DNA of 64,000 bases from Vibrio sp. Of7-15 (GCF_022347565.1 NZ_JAKRGH010000004.1:1-64000), one strand, 5' to 3'. Positions 45,696 through 55,727 are shown, numbered from the stretch's first letter. The notes: generated from the letters alone by a model not told the origin. Program-made: numbers and translations.

Positions 45696-47275
45696 TTGAA
45701 CAACTTCACAGCAAACTGCATAAAGCGGGTTATCAATTATCTGACTGTCAAGGAGAGGATGCGCTCAGGGCTTGGCAACATGCGTTAGCAGAGTTCGCTT
45801 CAACTCCTAAAGAGTCCTCCTATTGCATATTAATGTGTTCGGAGCATTTAGCAGAAATAGGTTTGTTGGATAACAGCATCGACCAACTGATACAAGCAAT
45901 AAACCTGCTTAAATTGCCTGATGATCGTGAAGAATGGCTAACTCTATATTCGATGCTAAGCTACCGATATACCGATTACGGCCACTACCATGAAGCCCTT
46001 GATGCACTCAATGAACTCGCTACAATTTCAGCAGAATTTGGCGAATTAGAATTCTACATTCAAGCCATCATTGGTATCGGTAACCTATGTGGTATTTATG
46101 GTGATCACCAACGAGCATTGCGCTATTACAAAATGATAGATGGCTTAGAGGATCACTTAGCCAGCCATGTATTAAAGCTTCGCTATAAACTGTACAAAGT
46201 GGCTTGCTTGCTCACTTTAAAACAAAGTGAAAATGCGTTAGAGCTCCTTGAAGAGTGTAAGGATCTCAGCTCAGTTATCGACGACAAGGTACTTATTGGC
46301 CAAATTATTTTATATCACGCTAAAGCACTTCGTTTACAAGGACATGTCACCACTGCACTCAAAACCATTACTCAAGCTCAATACTCCATTAATAACCTGC
46401 ATGCTTACTGGCTTTCCAACATAATGAAAATAGAAATTAGCTTATGCCTGACACAACTTGGTAAAGCTGAGTTTTCAGAAATTGTCGTCAATCATGCCAT
46501 CAAAAGGGCCAGAGCGTATGGTAGTGACATATTAATCAAACAGTTACTCGAAGCCAAAAGTGATGCTTTGGCATGCTATGGTAACTACAAAGGCGCACTA
46601 GAATGTGAAAAAGAAGCACAAGCTATTTCCACGCTTTTGATAAAGCAAATTCCGATTAGTGAGCTTGGCGGTTACTGCATGAGAAAACTTACCAAGCTAG
46701 AGCTTCAGTTAAGATTGACCTTATCAGAGCAAGAAAATAAAGAACTAAAAGCCACAACGGCAACTCAGAAAGATACGGTAGCCAAACTGCAACAAGATGT
46801 ATTCATGGATCCATTAACACAATTACAAAATCGCCGCTGGCTAGACATGCGCTTACAAGTCAACATAGATAGCCACACCCCATTCGCTTTGCTTGTGGTC
46901 GATGTAGATCACTTCAAATCCATCAATGACAAATTCTCTCACTTAACGGGGGATAAAGTACTTAAAACTCTCGGTAAAATCATGAATGAAGCTTTATTAC
47001 CCGATCATCCCCCTACTCGTTTTGGTGGAGAAGAATTTGTGGTGATATTAGAAAACCATACCTTAGAGCATGCCCAAAAGATCGCAGAACAGCTACGAAG
47101 TAAAGTCGAGAAATTTAATTGGAGTCATATTCTTGGTGAAAGGAAAGTCACCATTAGCTTAGGGCTAACACTATATAAAGCGGATGAAGATACTCAAGAC
47201 ACATTCCATAGAGCCGACAATGCTCTCTATTCGGCCAAAGCCAGTGGAAGAAATCAGGTTCAGTATCAAATTTAA
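45692..47275 (+). CDS. TPR-GGDEF diguanylate cyclase, cytoplasmic
   Basis: The 527-residue protein has TPR-like helical repeats over residues 1-320 (YGHYHEALDALNELATISAEFG, YGDHQRALRYYKMIDGL), a coiled coil at about 325-365 (RLTLSEQENKELKATTATQ), and a GGDEF domain (DPLTQLQNRRWLDMRL, VVDVDHFKSINDKFSH, RFGGEEFVVILEN, VTISLGLT, NALYSAKASGRNQV). The loop GGEEF near residue 445 should be active. Five residues upstream LPDH stands instead of RxxD, so the inhibitory I-site is absent. There are no membrane segments or signal peptide. It is coupled to the degenerate partner upstream; the two may form a heteromeric complex. Confidence 0.9.
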   Translation: MIEQLHSKLHKAGYQLSDCQGEDALRAWQHALAEFASTPKESSYCILMCSEHLAEIGLLDNSIDQLIQAINLLKLPDDREEWLTLYSMLSYRYTDYGHYHEALDALNELATISAEFGELEFYIQAIIGIGNLCGIYGDHQRALRYYKMIDGLEDHLASHVLKLRYKLYKVACLLTLKQSENALELLEECKDLSSVIDDKVLIGQIILYHAKALRLQGHVTTALKTITQAQYSINNLHAYWLSNIMKIEISLCLTQLGKAEFSEIVVNHAIKRARAYGSDILIKQLLEAKSDALACYGNYKGALECEKEAQAISTLLIKQIPISELGGYCMRKLTKLELQLRLTLSEQENKELKATTATQKDTVAKLQQDVFMDPLTQLQNRRWLDMRLQVNIDSHTPFALLVVDVDHFKSINDKFSHLTGDKVLKTLGKIMNEALLPDHPPTRFGGEEFVVILENHTLEHAQKIAEQLRSKVEKFNWSHILGERKVTISLGLTLYKADEDTQDTFHRADNALYSAKASGRNQVQYQI

Positions 47276-47642
47276 TCACATTTCAAACTCATGTTGCTCG
47301 CACAGAAATTGACTTGTGCGAACTACTTTCTCAATTTTTCTTATCTACCTCCCCAAGCTAATCATTCGCTCAGCGAAATAACTATTGCTCATCGACTACC
47401 GAAACAAAAAGCAAACGTTTACTTCTTCCTATTTACAAAAACCTCGTAAAAAACTGAGATCCAGGGTCGAAATTGACGATTTTTAATTGACATTCGAACC
47501 AGAAAAATAAATGATTAACCCATCAATTGTTCAGCCCCATAACATTTGCTCACAAGCAAAGATTTAGAGGCAAAAACAAATATGCGTAACCGACTCTTGG
47601 TTGCCTAAACTAGATGTACCCTACATACATAAAGGTTGAAAG
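47276..47642. other. talB upstream region
   Basis: A 367-base non-coding stretch. A LacI-family-type palindrome GCAAACGTTTAC lies at 47411-47422. No gene or terminator recognised after the GGDEF gene. The promoter of talB should be in its right half; AAGGTTG is close to the talB ATG. Confidence 0.4.
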
Positions 47643-48593
47643 ATGAGCACTAAACTTGAACAACTTCGCAAGCTAACTACTGTTGTAGCCGATACAGGTG
47701 ATATTGAAGCAATCAGTAAGTACCAACCAGAAGATGCAACAACAAACCCATCTTTGATCCTAAAAGCAGCACAAATCGAAGAGTATGCTCCGCTAATCGA
47801 AGCCTCTATTGCTTACGCTAAAGAGCAAAGCAACGATAAAGCGCAACAAGTTCAAGACACTTGTGACATGCTAGCTGTTAACATCGGTAAAGAAATCCTA
47901 AACATTGTTCCTGGCCGTATCTCAACGGAAGTTGATGCTCGCCTTTCTTACGATACTGAAGGCAGCATCAAAAAAGCACGTCAACTTATCAAAATGTACA
48001 ACGATGCAGGCATCTCTAACGATCGCATTCTTATCAAACTTGCATCAACTTGGGAAGGTATCCGTGCCGCTGAAGTACTAGAAAAAGAAGGCATCAACTG
48101 TAACCTAACGCTTCTTTTCTCTTTCGCTCAGGCTCGTGCATGTGCTGAAGCTGGTGTTTTCCTAATTTCTCCTTTTGTTGGTCGCATCATGGATTGGTAC
48201 AAAGCAAAAGAAGGCCGTGATTTCGAAGCACAAGAAGATCCAGGCGTAGTTTCTGTAACAAACATCTACAACTATTACAAAGAGCACGGTTACAACACAG
48301 TAGTAATGGGCGCTAGCTTCCGTAATACGGGTGAAATCCTCGAGCTTGCTGGTTGTGATCGTCTAACTATCAGCCCACAGCTGCTTCAAGAATTAAGCGA
48401 TGCTGAAGGTGAAGTGGTTCAAAAACTATCTGCTGACGTTGAAACAAAAGAACGTCCTGAGCTGATGGGCCACGCGGAATTCCTATGGGAACACAACCAA
48501 GATGCAATGGCTGTTGAGAAACTAGCTGAAGGTATCCGTAACTTCGCGGTAGACCAAGGCAAACTAGAAGCCATGATTGCAGAACGCCTGTAA
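47643..48593 (+). CDS. talB: transaldolase
   Basis: The 316-residue enzyme transfers a dihydroxyacetone unit between sugar phosphates in the non-oxidative pentose phosphate pathway. Signatures: [27 protein letters not shown] near the N-terminus, the Schiff-base lysine segment [16 protein letters not shown], and [52 protein letters not shown] near the end. Codon use shows high expression. The gene is followed by a hairpin and then transketolase, the partner enzyme of the same pathway. Confidence 0.97.
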   Translation: MSTKLEQLRKLTTVVADTGDIEAISKYQPEDATTNPSLILKAAQIEEYAPLIEASIAYAKEQSNDKAQQVQDTCDMLAVNIGKEILNIVPGRISTEVDARLSYDTEGSIKKARQLIKMYNDAGISNDRILIKLASTWEGIRAAEVLEKEGINCNLTLLFSFAQARACAEAGVFLISPFVGRIMDWYKAKEGRDFEAQEDPGVVSVTNIYNYYKEHGYNTVVMGASFRNTGEILELAGCDRLTISPQLLQELSDAEGEVVQKLSADVETKERPELMGHAEFLWEHNQDAMAVEKLAEGIRNFAVDQGKLEAMIAERL

Positions 48594-48610
48594 TCAGAAT
48601 ATAAGCATTC

Positions 48611-48643
48611 AGAGAGCGGCCTAATTAGCCGCTCTCTTCTTTT
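48611..48643 (+). terminator. terminator or attenuator between talB and tkt
   Basis: AGAGAGCGGC and GCCGCTCTCT form a perfect 10-bp stem with a 7-base loop followed by TCTTTT. It may reduce read-through from talB to tkt. Confidence 0.8.
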
Positions 48644-48709
48644 ACAAATTATCTAAGCTTTGAACAATAAATTCGTAAAAGCGATAACAATAAACTTTGG
48701 TGAAGAATT

Positions 48710-50704
48710 ATGGAACGTAAAGTTTTAGCAAATGCAATTCGTGCTCTAAGCATGGACGGAGTTCAACAAGCAAACTCTGGTCACCCAGGCGCACCTATGG
48801 GTATGGCTGACATTGCAGAAGTATTGTGGCGTGGTCACTTAAATCATAACCCTCAAAACCCAGAGTGGGCAGATCGCGACCGTTTTATTCTGTCTAACGG
48901 CCACGGTTCCATGCTGATCTACTCTTTGCTTCACCTTTCTGGTTATGAGCTATCCATTGAAGAGCTGAAAAATTTCCGTCAACTTCACTCTAAAACACCA
49001 GGCCACCCAGAGTACGGCTACGCACCAGGTGTTGAGACAACAACCGGTCCGCTAGGTCAAGGCATCACTAACGCTGTTGGTATGGCGATGGCTGAAAAAT
49101 CTCTTGCTGCACAGTTCAACCGTGAAGGCCACGAGATTGTTGACCACAACACATACACTTTCCTAGGTGACGGCTGTCTAATGGAAGGTATCTCTCACGA
49201 AGCGTGTTCTCTTGCAGGTACTTTAGGCCTAGGCAAACTGATCGCATTCTGGGATGACAACGGTATCTCTATCGACGGTGAAGTTGAAGGTTGGTTCTCT
49301 GACGATACACCTAAGCGTTTCGAATCTTACGGCTGGCATGTAATTCCTGCTGTTGATGGCCACGATCCTGAAGCAATTAACGCAGCGATCGAAGCAGCGA
49401 AAGCAGAAACAGGTAAACCAACGCTGATCTGTTGTAAAACCATCATCGGTTTCGGTTCTCCGAACAAATCTGGCTCTCACGATTGTCACGGTGCCCCACT
49501 AGGCCACGATGAAATCGCTGCTGCACGTGAATTCCTAGGCTGGAACCACGGTCCATTCGAAATCCCAGCAGACGTATACGCTGAGTGGGACGCAAAAGAA
49601 GCAGGCGCAGCCAAAGAATCTGCATGGGATGAGAAATTTGCAGCGTACGCAGCAGCACACCCAGAGCTAGCGGCTGAGTTCAAGCGTCGTGTAAACGGTG
49701 ATCTACCTGCTGAGTGGGAAGAAAAAGCAAACGCAATCATTGCGGATCTTCAAGCAAACCCAGCAAATATTGCTTCTCGTAAAGCATCTCAAAATGCACT
49801 AGAAGCGTTCGGTCAAATGCTACCTGAATTCATGGGCGGTTCGGCTGACTTAGCACCTTCTAACCTGACTATGTGGTCTGGTTCTAAATCACTAACGGCC
49901 GAAGACTTCTCTGGTAACTACATCCACTACGGTGTACGTGAATTTGGTATGACGGCTATCATGAACGGTATCGCTCTGCACGGTGGTTTCGTACCATACG
50001 GTGCAACATTCCTAATGTTCATGGAGTACGCTCGTAACGCAATGCGCATGGCTGCACTGATGAAAGTGCAAAACATCCAAGTGTACACGCACGACTCTAT
50101 CGGTCTAGGCGAAGATGGCCCAACTCACCAACCGGTTGAGCAAACCTCTTCTCTACGTTTAACGCCAAACATGAGCACATGGCGTCCATGTGACCAAGTT
50201 GAATCAGCAGTAGCTTGGAAATTTGCGATTGAGCGTAAAGATGGCCCTACTTCACTGATCTTCTCTCGTCAGAACCTTGCACAGCAAGAGCGTAGTGCAG
50301 CACAAGTGGCTGACATTACAAAAGGTGGCTACATCTTAAAAGACAGCGATGGCAAACCAGAGCTGATCATCATTGCTACAGGCTCTGAAGTAGAACTAGC
50401 AGTAGCTGCTCACGCTGAACTAACTGCCGAAGGTAAGAAAGTACGTGTTGTTTCAATGCCAGCAACAGACGTATTTGACAAGCAAGATGCTGCTTACCGT
50501 GAATCTGTACTTCCATCTGATGTTACTGCACGTATTGCTGTTGAAGCAGGTATTGCAGACTACTGGTACAAGTATGTTGGTCTAAACGGTCGCGTTATAG
50601 GTATGACAACATTTGGTGAATCTGCTCCTGCAGGTGAACTGTTCAAGATGTTTGGTTTCACTACTGAAAACGTAGTAAACACAGCTAAAGAGCTGCTTGC
50701 TTAA
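48710..50704 (+). CDS. tkt: transketolase
   Basis: The 664-residue thiamine diphosphate enzyme moves two-carbon units in the pentose phosphate pathway. Seen: [35 protein letters not shown] at the start, the ThDP motif [35 protein letters not shown], and in the second half [37 protein letters not shown]. Length matches bacterial transketolases. Codon use is highly biased. The gene lies 116 bases after talB; a terminator follows. A second tkt is usual in vibrios on the large chromosome. Confidence 0.97.
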   Translation: MERKVLANAIRALSMDGVQQANSGHPGAPMGMADIAEVLWRGHLNHNPQNPEWADRDRFILSNGHGSMLIYSLLHLSGYELSIEELKNFRQLHSKTPGHPEYGYAPGVETTTGPLGQGITNAVGMAMAEKSLAAQFNREGHEIVDHNTYTFLGDGCLMEGISHEACSLAGTLGLGKLIAFWDDNGISIDGEVEGWFSDDTPKRFESYGWHVIPAVDGHDPEAINAAIEAAKAETGKPTLICCKTIIGFGSPNKSGSHDCHGAPLGHDEIAAAREFLGWNHGPFEIPADVYAEWDAKEAGAAKESAWDEKFAAYAAAHPELAAEFKRRVNGDLPAEWEEKANAIIADLQANPANIASRKASQNALEAFGQMLPEFMGGSADLAPSNLTMWSGSKSLTAEDFSGNYIHYGVREFGMTAIMNGIALHGGFVPYGATFLMFMEYARNAMRMAALMKVQNIQVYTHDSIGLGEDGPTHQPVEQTSSLRLTPNMSTWRPCDQVESAVAWKFAIERKDGPTSLIFSRQNLAQQERSAAQVADITKGGYILKDSDGKPELIIIATGSEVELAVAAHAELTAEGKKVRVVSMPATDVFDKQDAAYRESVLPSDVTARIAVEAGIADYWYKYVGLNGRVIGMTTFGESAPAGELFKMFGFTTENVVNTAKELLA

Positions 50705-50735
50705 TCAAAGTAATTGACTACACCAAAAACTAAAA

Positions 50736-50761
50736 GCCGAGCCACTGTGCTCGGTTTTTTT
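50736..50761 (+). terminator. terminator of tkt
   Basis: CCGAGC and GCTCGG with a 6-base loop run into seven T, 32 bases after the stop. Confidence 0.88.
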
Positions 50762-50867
50762 ATGCCTGATTTTTCATTTTAAATGAAAAAATAGAACAAG
50801 AAATCGGAAAGGATAATAAAATCAATAAAGTGGAAGAATATGGAAAGCGTAATAGTAATATTTAAAG

Positions 50868-50960
50868 CAAAAAAAAGCGGGCAATCTATGCCCGCACAAC
50901 TAAGCCTAAAATTAGCACATCCATGTAGCTGAGAACCATTACGTGATAGAGAATAGCATC
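50868..50960 (-). ncRNA. candidate FNR-linked small RNA
   Basis: On the minus strand a stem GCGGGC-AATCTAT-GCCCGC pattern (50877-50895) runs into eight T, a typical Hfq-type sRNA end. No minus-strand gene lies upstream for over 1 kb. About 70-75 bases before the hairpin is TTATAA (50965-50970), a good -10, and an FNR-like box is at 50999-51012. A transcript of about 90 bases would result. A 17-codon frame overlaps it but has no ribosome site. Not matched to any named sRNA. Confidence 0.45.
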
Positions 50961-50998
50961 CCCTTTATAAGAAACACAAGCCTGTATGAACTAAAACT

Positions 50999-51012
50999 GT
51001 GATTCAAATCAA
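50999..51012 (-). promoter_or_regulatory. FNR-like binding site
   Basis: Read on the minus strand TTGATTTGAATCAC matches FNR consensus TTGATnnnnATCAA at 9 of 10 fixed positions. It is centred near 51005, about 47 bases before the putative start of the candidate sRNA. Confidence 0.5.
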
Positions 51013-51286
51013 GTTAATTCACACTGAAAATAAAGTTTATTGCAAACAGGCAGAAATTAACAGCTAAAAATTTGAACAAATAGTGAGCTAAAATCGAAAA
51101 AGTAAGGTCTAATCATTAGAGTCTTTGCCTTTTTCGCTCGATATTTAGATCAAGGTAGAGTGTCGAAAAAAGAAATAAACTCTAGCTACCTGTTTGGTTT
51201 GTAAGAAAATTAACCTGTAGCCTTGAATAGAATACCCGCCTGTACTACATTGCGGATACTGACAATTATCGATAGTGATTCATACC

Positions 51287-51649
51287 ATGCTGAAAACTAA
51301 AAAAGCTCTATATGCCCTAACTTTCGGATTACTATGCTCCCAGTCAGCGCTTGCTGACATCGTTGCAACACCTGATAACGAAGACATCTGTAAGCGCCAG
51401 TTTTCTGAAAAAATTTTTGAAAAACAAATTCAATTTAGCAGCTCTACCAACAGTAACCAGGTACGCCGCAGTGCTGAACGCGTTATAGATAACTCTAGAG
51501 AAGTACTTCAAGAATCAAACAGCTACTGTAAAGCTCTTGATTACATAGTAAATAAAGCCGAATTAGAAGCTGACTTTAAACGACCGAAGTCTGGTGAAAC
51601 TATGTATAAAAATGAAGAGCCCAAGAAAGAAGAGCCTAAGAAAGAATAG
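51287..51649 (+). CDS. small exported hypothetical protein with EEPKK tail
   Basis: The 120-residue product starts MLKTKKALYALTFGLLCSQSALAD, a good signal peptide; a GTG four codons upstream is an alternative start. The mature part has two Cys (EDICKRQF and NSYCKALD) that may form one disulfide, and ends in a charged repeat EEPKKEEPKKE. It may be periplasmic. I do not recognise the family. No ribosome site stands out. Confidence 0.6.
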   Translation: MLKTKKALYALTFGLLCSQSALADIVATPDNEDICKRQFSEKIFEKQIQFSSSTNSNQVRRSAERVIDNSREVLQESNSYCKALDYIVNKAELEADFKRPKSGETMYKNEEPKKEEPKKE

Positions 51650-51795
51650 CGATTTCCTCTGCAACATACTCTCATTAACTCCCCTTTTTATTCACTATAA
51701 GGGTCGTGATTTTACTGCCTAAATTCGCTAAAATTACGCACCTTGTCGCTGGCACTTTTTGTGCTGGAAAATAAATAAGTAATAATTGGTGCCTA

Positions 51796-52329
51796 ATGAG
51801 AGTTTTGCGTACATCTGTTCACGCTGATGTTGAACCACTTAACGAAAAAACCATGTTTGATCGTAAAGCTGCCCGAGCCATTGTTCTAGATGGCAATAAC
51901 ATTCTGATGCTTTACACAAAAAGATACCATGATTACACCATTCCAGGTGGTGGCATCGATGACGGCGAAGACATCATTGAGGGTATGATCCGCGAACTGG
52001 AAGAAGAAACTGGCGCCAAAAACATACGTAATATTCAAGAATTTGGTATCTACGAAGAATACCGGCCTTGGTACAAACCTGATTTCGATGTAATGCACAT
52101 GACTTCTTACTGCTATTTGTGTCAAATCGATTCTGAGCTGGGTGAAACCAACTATGAAGATTACGAAATAAAAAATGGCATGAAGCCAGTGTGGATCAAC
52201 ATTTATGATGCCATTGCTCATAACGAGCACACCATCGCAAACAGCGAAAAAAAAGGCATGTCCATTGAACGTGAGACTTTTTTACTCAAGCTGATTGCCA
52301 AAGAATTACTACAGAAAAAAGTAGCTTAA
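51796..52329 (+). CDS. Nudix hydrolase
   Basis: The 177-residue protein contains the Nudix box GGIDDGEDIIEGMIRELEEETGAKN, which agrees with GX5EX7REUXEEXGU and coordinates magnesium for cleavage of nucleoside diphosphate linkages. The preceding strand (AARAIVLDGNNILMLYTKRYHDYTIPG) fits the same domain. Substrate cannot be read from sequence. Start at ATG 51796. It is followed by the DUF3820 gene 24 bases later and is probably co-transcribed. Confidence 0.88.
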   Translation: MRVLRTSVHADVEPLNEKTMFDRKAARAIVLDGNNILMLYTKRYHDYTIPGGGIDDGEDIIEGMIRELEEETGAKNIRNIQEFGIYEEYRPWYKPDFDVMHMTSYCYLCQIDSELGETNYEDYEIKNGMKPVWINIYDAIAHNEHTIANSEKKGMSIERETFLLKLIAKELLQKKVA

Positions 52330-52353
52330 TTCACAAATCGAAGAAGAAATAAC

Positions 52354-52572
52354 ATGTTTGATAAAGAGCAAATACTAAAACTAGCAACCATGAAAATACC
52401 ATTTGGAAAATACAGTGGTCGGGTGCTTATTGATTTACCAGAAGAGTATTTGCTTTGGTTTGAACGAAAAGGTTTTCCAACTGGCGAATTAGGCACATTA
52501 ATGGCATTGTGCCTAGCTCTAAAAATTGAAGGGCTTGACGAAGTGGTTAAGCCTTTAAAGCATAAGCAATAA
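52354..52572 (+). CDS. DUF3820 small protein
   Basis: The 72-residue protein shows the DUF3820 pattern: MKIPFGKYSGRVLIDLPEEYLLWFERKGFPTGELGTLMALCLALKI-type sequence (quoted in parts: IPFGKYSGR, LPEEYLLWF, FPTGELG). Family members are small proteins of unknown function in gammaproteobacteria, sometimes found fused to or near nucleic-acid enzymes. It lies 24 bases after the Nudix gene and converges on the LysR gene with only two bases between stops. AGAAGAAAT is the probable ribosome site. Confidence 0.82.
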   Translation: MFDKEQILKLATMKIPFGKYSGRVLIDLPEEYLLWFERKGFPTGELGTLMALCLALKIEGLDEVVKPLKHKQ

Positions 52573-52574
52573 TA

Positions 52575-53483
52575 TTAATACGGCACTTCAATATTTTCGA
52601 TGACATAGTCAATAAACACCCGCACTTTTGAAGGTAAGTTTTGCCTTGATGCGTAATAGATCATAATCGGTGGCCCTTCTGCCGAATACTTCTCCAGTAC
52701 TGGTACTAACGTCCCTTCATCGAAATACTTTTTGGCTAACCACGTACCAGCCATACTGATCCCCGCCCCTTGCACTGCCAACTCGCACAAAAGTTCAACA
52801 CTAGAGACGGACACAACGGTATTAGCAGTTTCAAAAGTAATATTCTCCCCATTCGTATCCGTAAAGCGCCATGGGAACAATCTTCTCGATGTTGGCGAGC
52901 GATAATTAATACATTCAAACTGGCTTAACTCGCTAGGAGTTGCTGGCTGACCGTATTTATCAATAAACTCAGGAGACGCTATAGCAATTAAGCGCAGCGG
53001 ACATAATTGGCGTGCCACAATACTGCTGTCAGGATCAATTCGGTTCCCTACCGCAACATCAATCCCCTCTTCGACCAAATCAACCACTCTATCTTCAAAA
53101 CTCAAATCAAGCTCTACGTCTGGGTATAATTTGCGAAACCCTTTCACCAATGGAATGATGTATAAGCGCCCAAACCCGTAAGGCAAGCTAACCCGTAACT
53201 TCCCCTTAGGCTGATCAGCCAAACTTTGTGAGCAAGTAATTACATTTTCAAGCTGCTGAACAATCGGGTTCACTTTATGAAAAAAGCGTTCGCCATCGTC
53301 CGTTAGCGTTAGGGAATGAGTAGTACGGTGGAATAACCTTACCCCTAATTCTTTTTCTAATGATTTTATATTTTTACTGACAGCTGCTGGCGTCACACTA
53401 AGGTTACGTGCCGCTGCTGAAAAATTCAGGGCTTGTGCAGCATGTATAAATGCAGGTAAATATTTAGTCAGCTCAATATTCAT
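52575..53483 (-). CDS. LysR-family regulator divergent from nitroreductase
   Basis: The 302-residue regulator has the LysR winged HTH (FIHAAQALNFSAAARNLSVTPAAVSKNIKSLEKELGVRLFHR) and the substrate-binding domain (GKLRVSLPYGFGRLYIIPLVKGFRKLYPDVELDLSFEDRVVDLVEEGIDVAVG). It belongs to the CrgA/DmlR-like type. The nitroreductase and alcohol dehydrogenase genes begin 173 bases away on the other strand and are its likely targets, perhaps in response to reactive aldehydes or quinones. The effector is unknown. Confidence 0.88.
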   Translation of the reverse strand: MNIELTKYLPAFIHAAQALNFSAAARNLSVTPAAVSKNIKSLEKELGVRLFHRTTHSLTLTDDGERFFHKVNPIVQQLENVITCSQSLADQPKGKLRVSLPYGFGRLYIIPLVKGFRKLYPDVELDLSFEDRVVDLVEEGIDVAVGNRIDPDSSIVARQLCPLRLIAIASPEFIDKYGQPATPSELSQFECINYRSPTSRRLFPWRFTDTNGENITFETANTVVSVSSVELLCELAVQGAGISMAGTWLAKKYFDEGTLVPVLEKYSAEGPPIMIYYASRQNLPSKVRVFIDYVIENIEVPY

Positions 53484-53656
53484 AAAAAACCTGAAATAAT
53501 ATTCTTTATTCTCTCTATCTTACCTCACTCACTATTAACTTTCAGTTGAAACTGTTTATACCTAAGACCTACTACCAGTTTAAATACAAATAAGTAAACT
53601 GAGCCTAACAAAACAAACAGCCACTTCTATCACTGTGAAAAATAAGAAATAGGTGC

Positions 53657-54409
53657 ATGATGAACGCTACAATTACCCAATTAATGAATCGCCGTTCTAT
53701 CCGTAACTTCACGGAAGAAACAATCAATGAACAGCATTTAGAAACCATATTAAAAGCAGCTCAACAAGCACCTACGTCTATTAACGGCCAACAGATTTCC
53801 TTGGTTGTCACTCGTAATAAAGAAAAAATTGCAGCCATCGCCGATATTGCTGGCGGCCAACCGCAAGTCGCTTCTGCCGATGTATTTATTACTGTTGTGG
53901 TCGATTTTCACCGCCCTAAATCCGCACTAGAATCTATCGGTGCAGAACAAGTGATCCATCAATCTGCTGAAGGTATGATAGTAGGCGCGGTGGATGCTGG
54001 CATCATGCTCAATGCACTGCAAACAGCGGCAGAGTCTTTTGGCTACGGAACTACCGCAATAGGCGGTATACGCAATAATCCGCAAGCGTTAATCGAACTC
54101 TTAGAGTTACCAGCCAATACTTTCCCATTAGTTGGCACTACCATTGGGGTCATTGATAACACAATGCCTAGCGCAGTAAAACCTCGTGTGGCACTAGACA
54201 CTTTTGCCATGAATGAGCGTTACGACGCAGATAAAGTGACTCAAGGTGCCCGTGAATACGATAAAGATCTACGCACATGGTGGGATAAAAATGGTCTAAC
54301 AGACATGCCAAGCTATGCTGACTCAACTGCTCAGTACTACAGCAAAGTCTACTTCCCAACCATAGCTTCAACAATGAAAAAACAAGGTTTTGATTTTAAA
54401 GATAATTAA
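53657..54409 (+). CDS. NADPH-dependent nitro/flavin reductase (nitroreductase family)
   Basis: The 250-residue FMN protein has the NfsA/FRP-like nitroreductase layout: LMNRRSIRNFTEETINEQHLETILKAAQQAPTSINGQQISLVV at the N-terminus with FMN-binding Arg/Ser residues, AVDAGIMLNALQTAAESFGYGTTAIGGIRNN in the middle, and VKPRVALDTFAMNERY toward the end, the segment that in this group carries the NADPH-binding Arg/Lys. It should reduce nitroaromatics, quinones or FMN. Two consecutive ATGs exist; the first is used. It is divergent from the LysR gene and upstream of the alcohol dehydrogenase. Confidence 0.88.
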   Translation: MMNATITQLMNRRSIRNFTEETINEQHLETILKAAQQAPTSINGQQISLVVTRNKEKIAAIADIAGGQPQVASADVFITVVVDFHRPKSALESIGAEQVIHQSAEGMIVGAVDAGIMLNALQTAAESFGYGTTAIGGIRNNPQALIELLELPANTFPLVGTTIGVIDNTMPSAVKPRVALDTFAMNERYDADKVTQGAREYDKDLRTWWDKNGLTDMPSYADSTAQYYSKVYFPTIASTMKKQGFDFKDN

Positions 54410-54525
54410 GAGCAATTGTTCTTTACTGCCTTTGCGCTAATATGGACGATGGCGCCTTTTTAATCACAACCGAAAAATTATAATAACACCACTCTCGTGG
54501 ACTAAAAATTCAAACTGGAGATGCA

Positions 54526-55677
54526 ATGAACAACTTCACTTTCCACAACACAACACGTATTCACTTTGGCCAAGGTCAAATCCAAGCCATCGCAAACGAC
54601 ATCCCTAAAGATAAAAAAGTTCTTGTTCTTTATGGCGGTGGCTCAATCAAATCCAACGGGGTTTATGAGCAAGTTTCAACGGCATTAAGTGAGCACCAAT
54701 GGGGCGAGTTTTCTGGTATTGAAGCGAACCCACAATACGACACCCTAATGAAAGCAGTACATCAAGTTCGTGAGCAAGGTTTTGATTACTTACTGGCAGT
54801 AGGTGGCGGCTCTGTTGTTGATGGCACTAAGTTTGTTGCGGCAGCGGCTCCATTCGAAGGTAATGATCCTTGGGATATTTTAGCAAAAGGTGCAGAAGTC
54901 AAATCTGCGATTCCAATTGCTTGTGTGTTAACACTTCCTGCAACAGGCTCTGAAAGTAACTCTGGATCTGTTGTTTCCCGTGGAAATGATAAGTTGTTTT
55001 TTGGTACGCCACTGGTTCAGCCTTTATTTGCGGTTCTTGATCCACAAGTCACACTGAGCTTATCAGAGCGACAAGCCGCAAACGGTGTGGTTGACGCCTT
55101 TGTTCATGTGATGGAGCAATACTTAACCTACCCTGTGAATGCAAAAGTGCAAGATCGTTTCGCAGAAGGTCTACTAATGACTCTGATTGAAGAAGGCCCG
55201 AAAGTCCTTGCCACCCCAGATGATCTTGAAGTTCGCTCCAATATCATGTGGTCTGCCACGCAGGCGCTAAATGGTTTAATCGGTGTTGGCGTACCTCAAG
55301 ATTGGGCAACACACATGATCGGACATGAGCTAACTGGCCATTTTGGTGTCGATCATGCCCGTAGTTTGAGTATTGTTCTTCCAGCGGTAATGAAGCAATG
55401 CCAACAAGACAAAGAAGCAAAACTACTGCAATACGCAGAGCGTGTATTTGGCATTACTGCTGGTAGCAACCAAGAGCGTATTGATGCTGCCATTGCCAAA
55501 ACCGTTGAGTTTTTCAAGCAAATGAACGTTCCAACATCTCTATCTGATGTAGAGCTAGACAAAGCAGCCATCGATACAGTGCTAACCAGCTTAGAAGCAC
55601 ATGGCATGACAAAACTGGGCGAACACGGCACAGTAGACATCAAGAAAGCACGCATCATTTTAGAAACTGCTTTATAG
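54526..55677 (+). CDS. iron-containing alcohol dehydrogenase, YqhD-like
   Basis: The 383-residue enzyme is a group III metal-dependent alcohol dehydrogenase. It has FHNTTRIHFGQGQIQAI, the nucleotide-binding VLYGGGSIKSNGVY, AVGGGSVVDGTKFVAAA, and metal ligands in VVDAFVHVMEQYLT and MIGHELTGHFGVDHARSLSIVLPA. YqhD-type enzymes reduce aldehydes with NADPH and protect against reactive aldehydes. E. coli yqhD is governed by the AraC-type YqhC; here a LysR gene lies nearby instead. GGAG precedes the ATG. A strong terminator follows. Confidence 0.92.
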   Translation: MNNFTFHNTTRIHFGQGQIQAIANDIPKDKKVLVLYGGGSIKSNGVYEQVSTALSEHQWGEFSGIEANPQYDTLMKAVHQVREQGFDYLLAVGGGSVVDGTKFVAAAAPFEGNDPWDILAKGAEVKSAIPIACVLTLPATGSESNSGSVVSRGNDKLFFGTPLVQPLFAVLDPQVTLSLSERQAANGVVDAFVHVMEQYLTYPVNAKVQDRFAEGLLMTLIEEGPKVLATPDDLEVRSNIMWSATQALNGLIGVGVPQDWATHMIGHELTGHFGVDHARSLSIVLPAVMKQCQQDKEAKLLQYAERVFGITAGSNQERIDAAIAKTVEFFKQMNVPTSLSDVELDKAAIDTVLTSLEAHGMTKLGEHGTVDIKKARIILETAL

Positions 55678-55727
55678 AGCCAACAGCAAAACGCTAAGCT
55701 CATATCAGCCTAAAGCATCGCAAAATC

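Larger units (their letters stand above)
50705..51286. other. long intergenic region after tkt
   Basis: The left part holds the tkt terminator. The centre holds a minus-strand terminator, an FNR-like box and a possible promoter, which together suggest a small RNA (see separate entries). The right part (about 51020-51286) shows no coding frame; it should hold the promoter of the small exported protein gene. Confidence 0.5.

Noticed and set aside
50895-50952. 17-codon hydrophobic frame within the candidate sRNA
   Set aside because: No ribosome binding site at a workable distance and its stop lies in the terminator stem; more likely chance.
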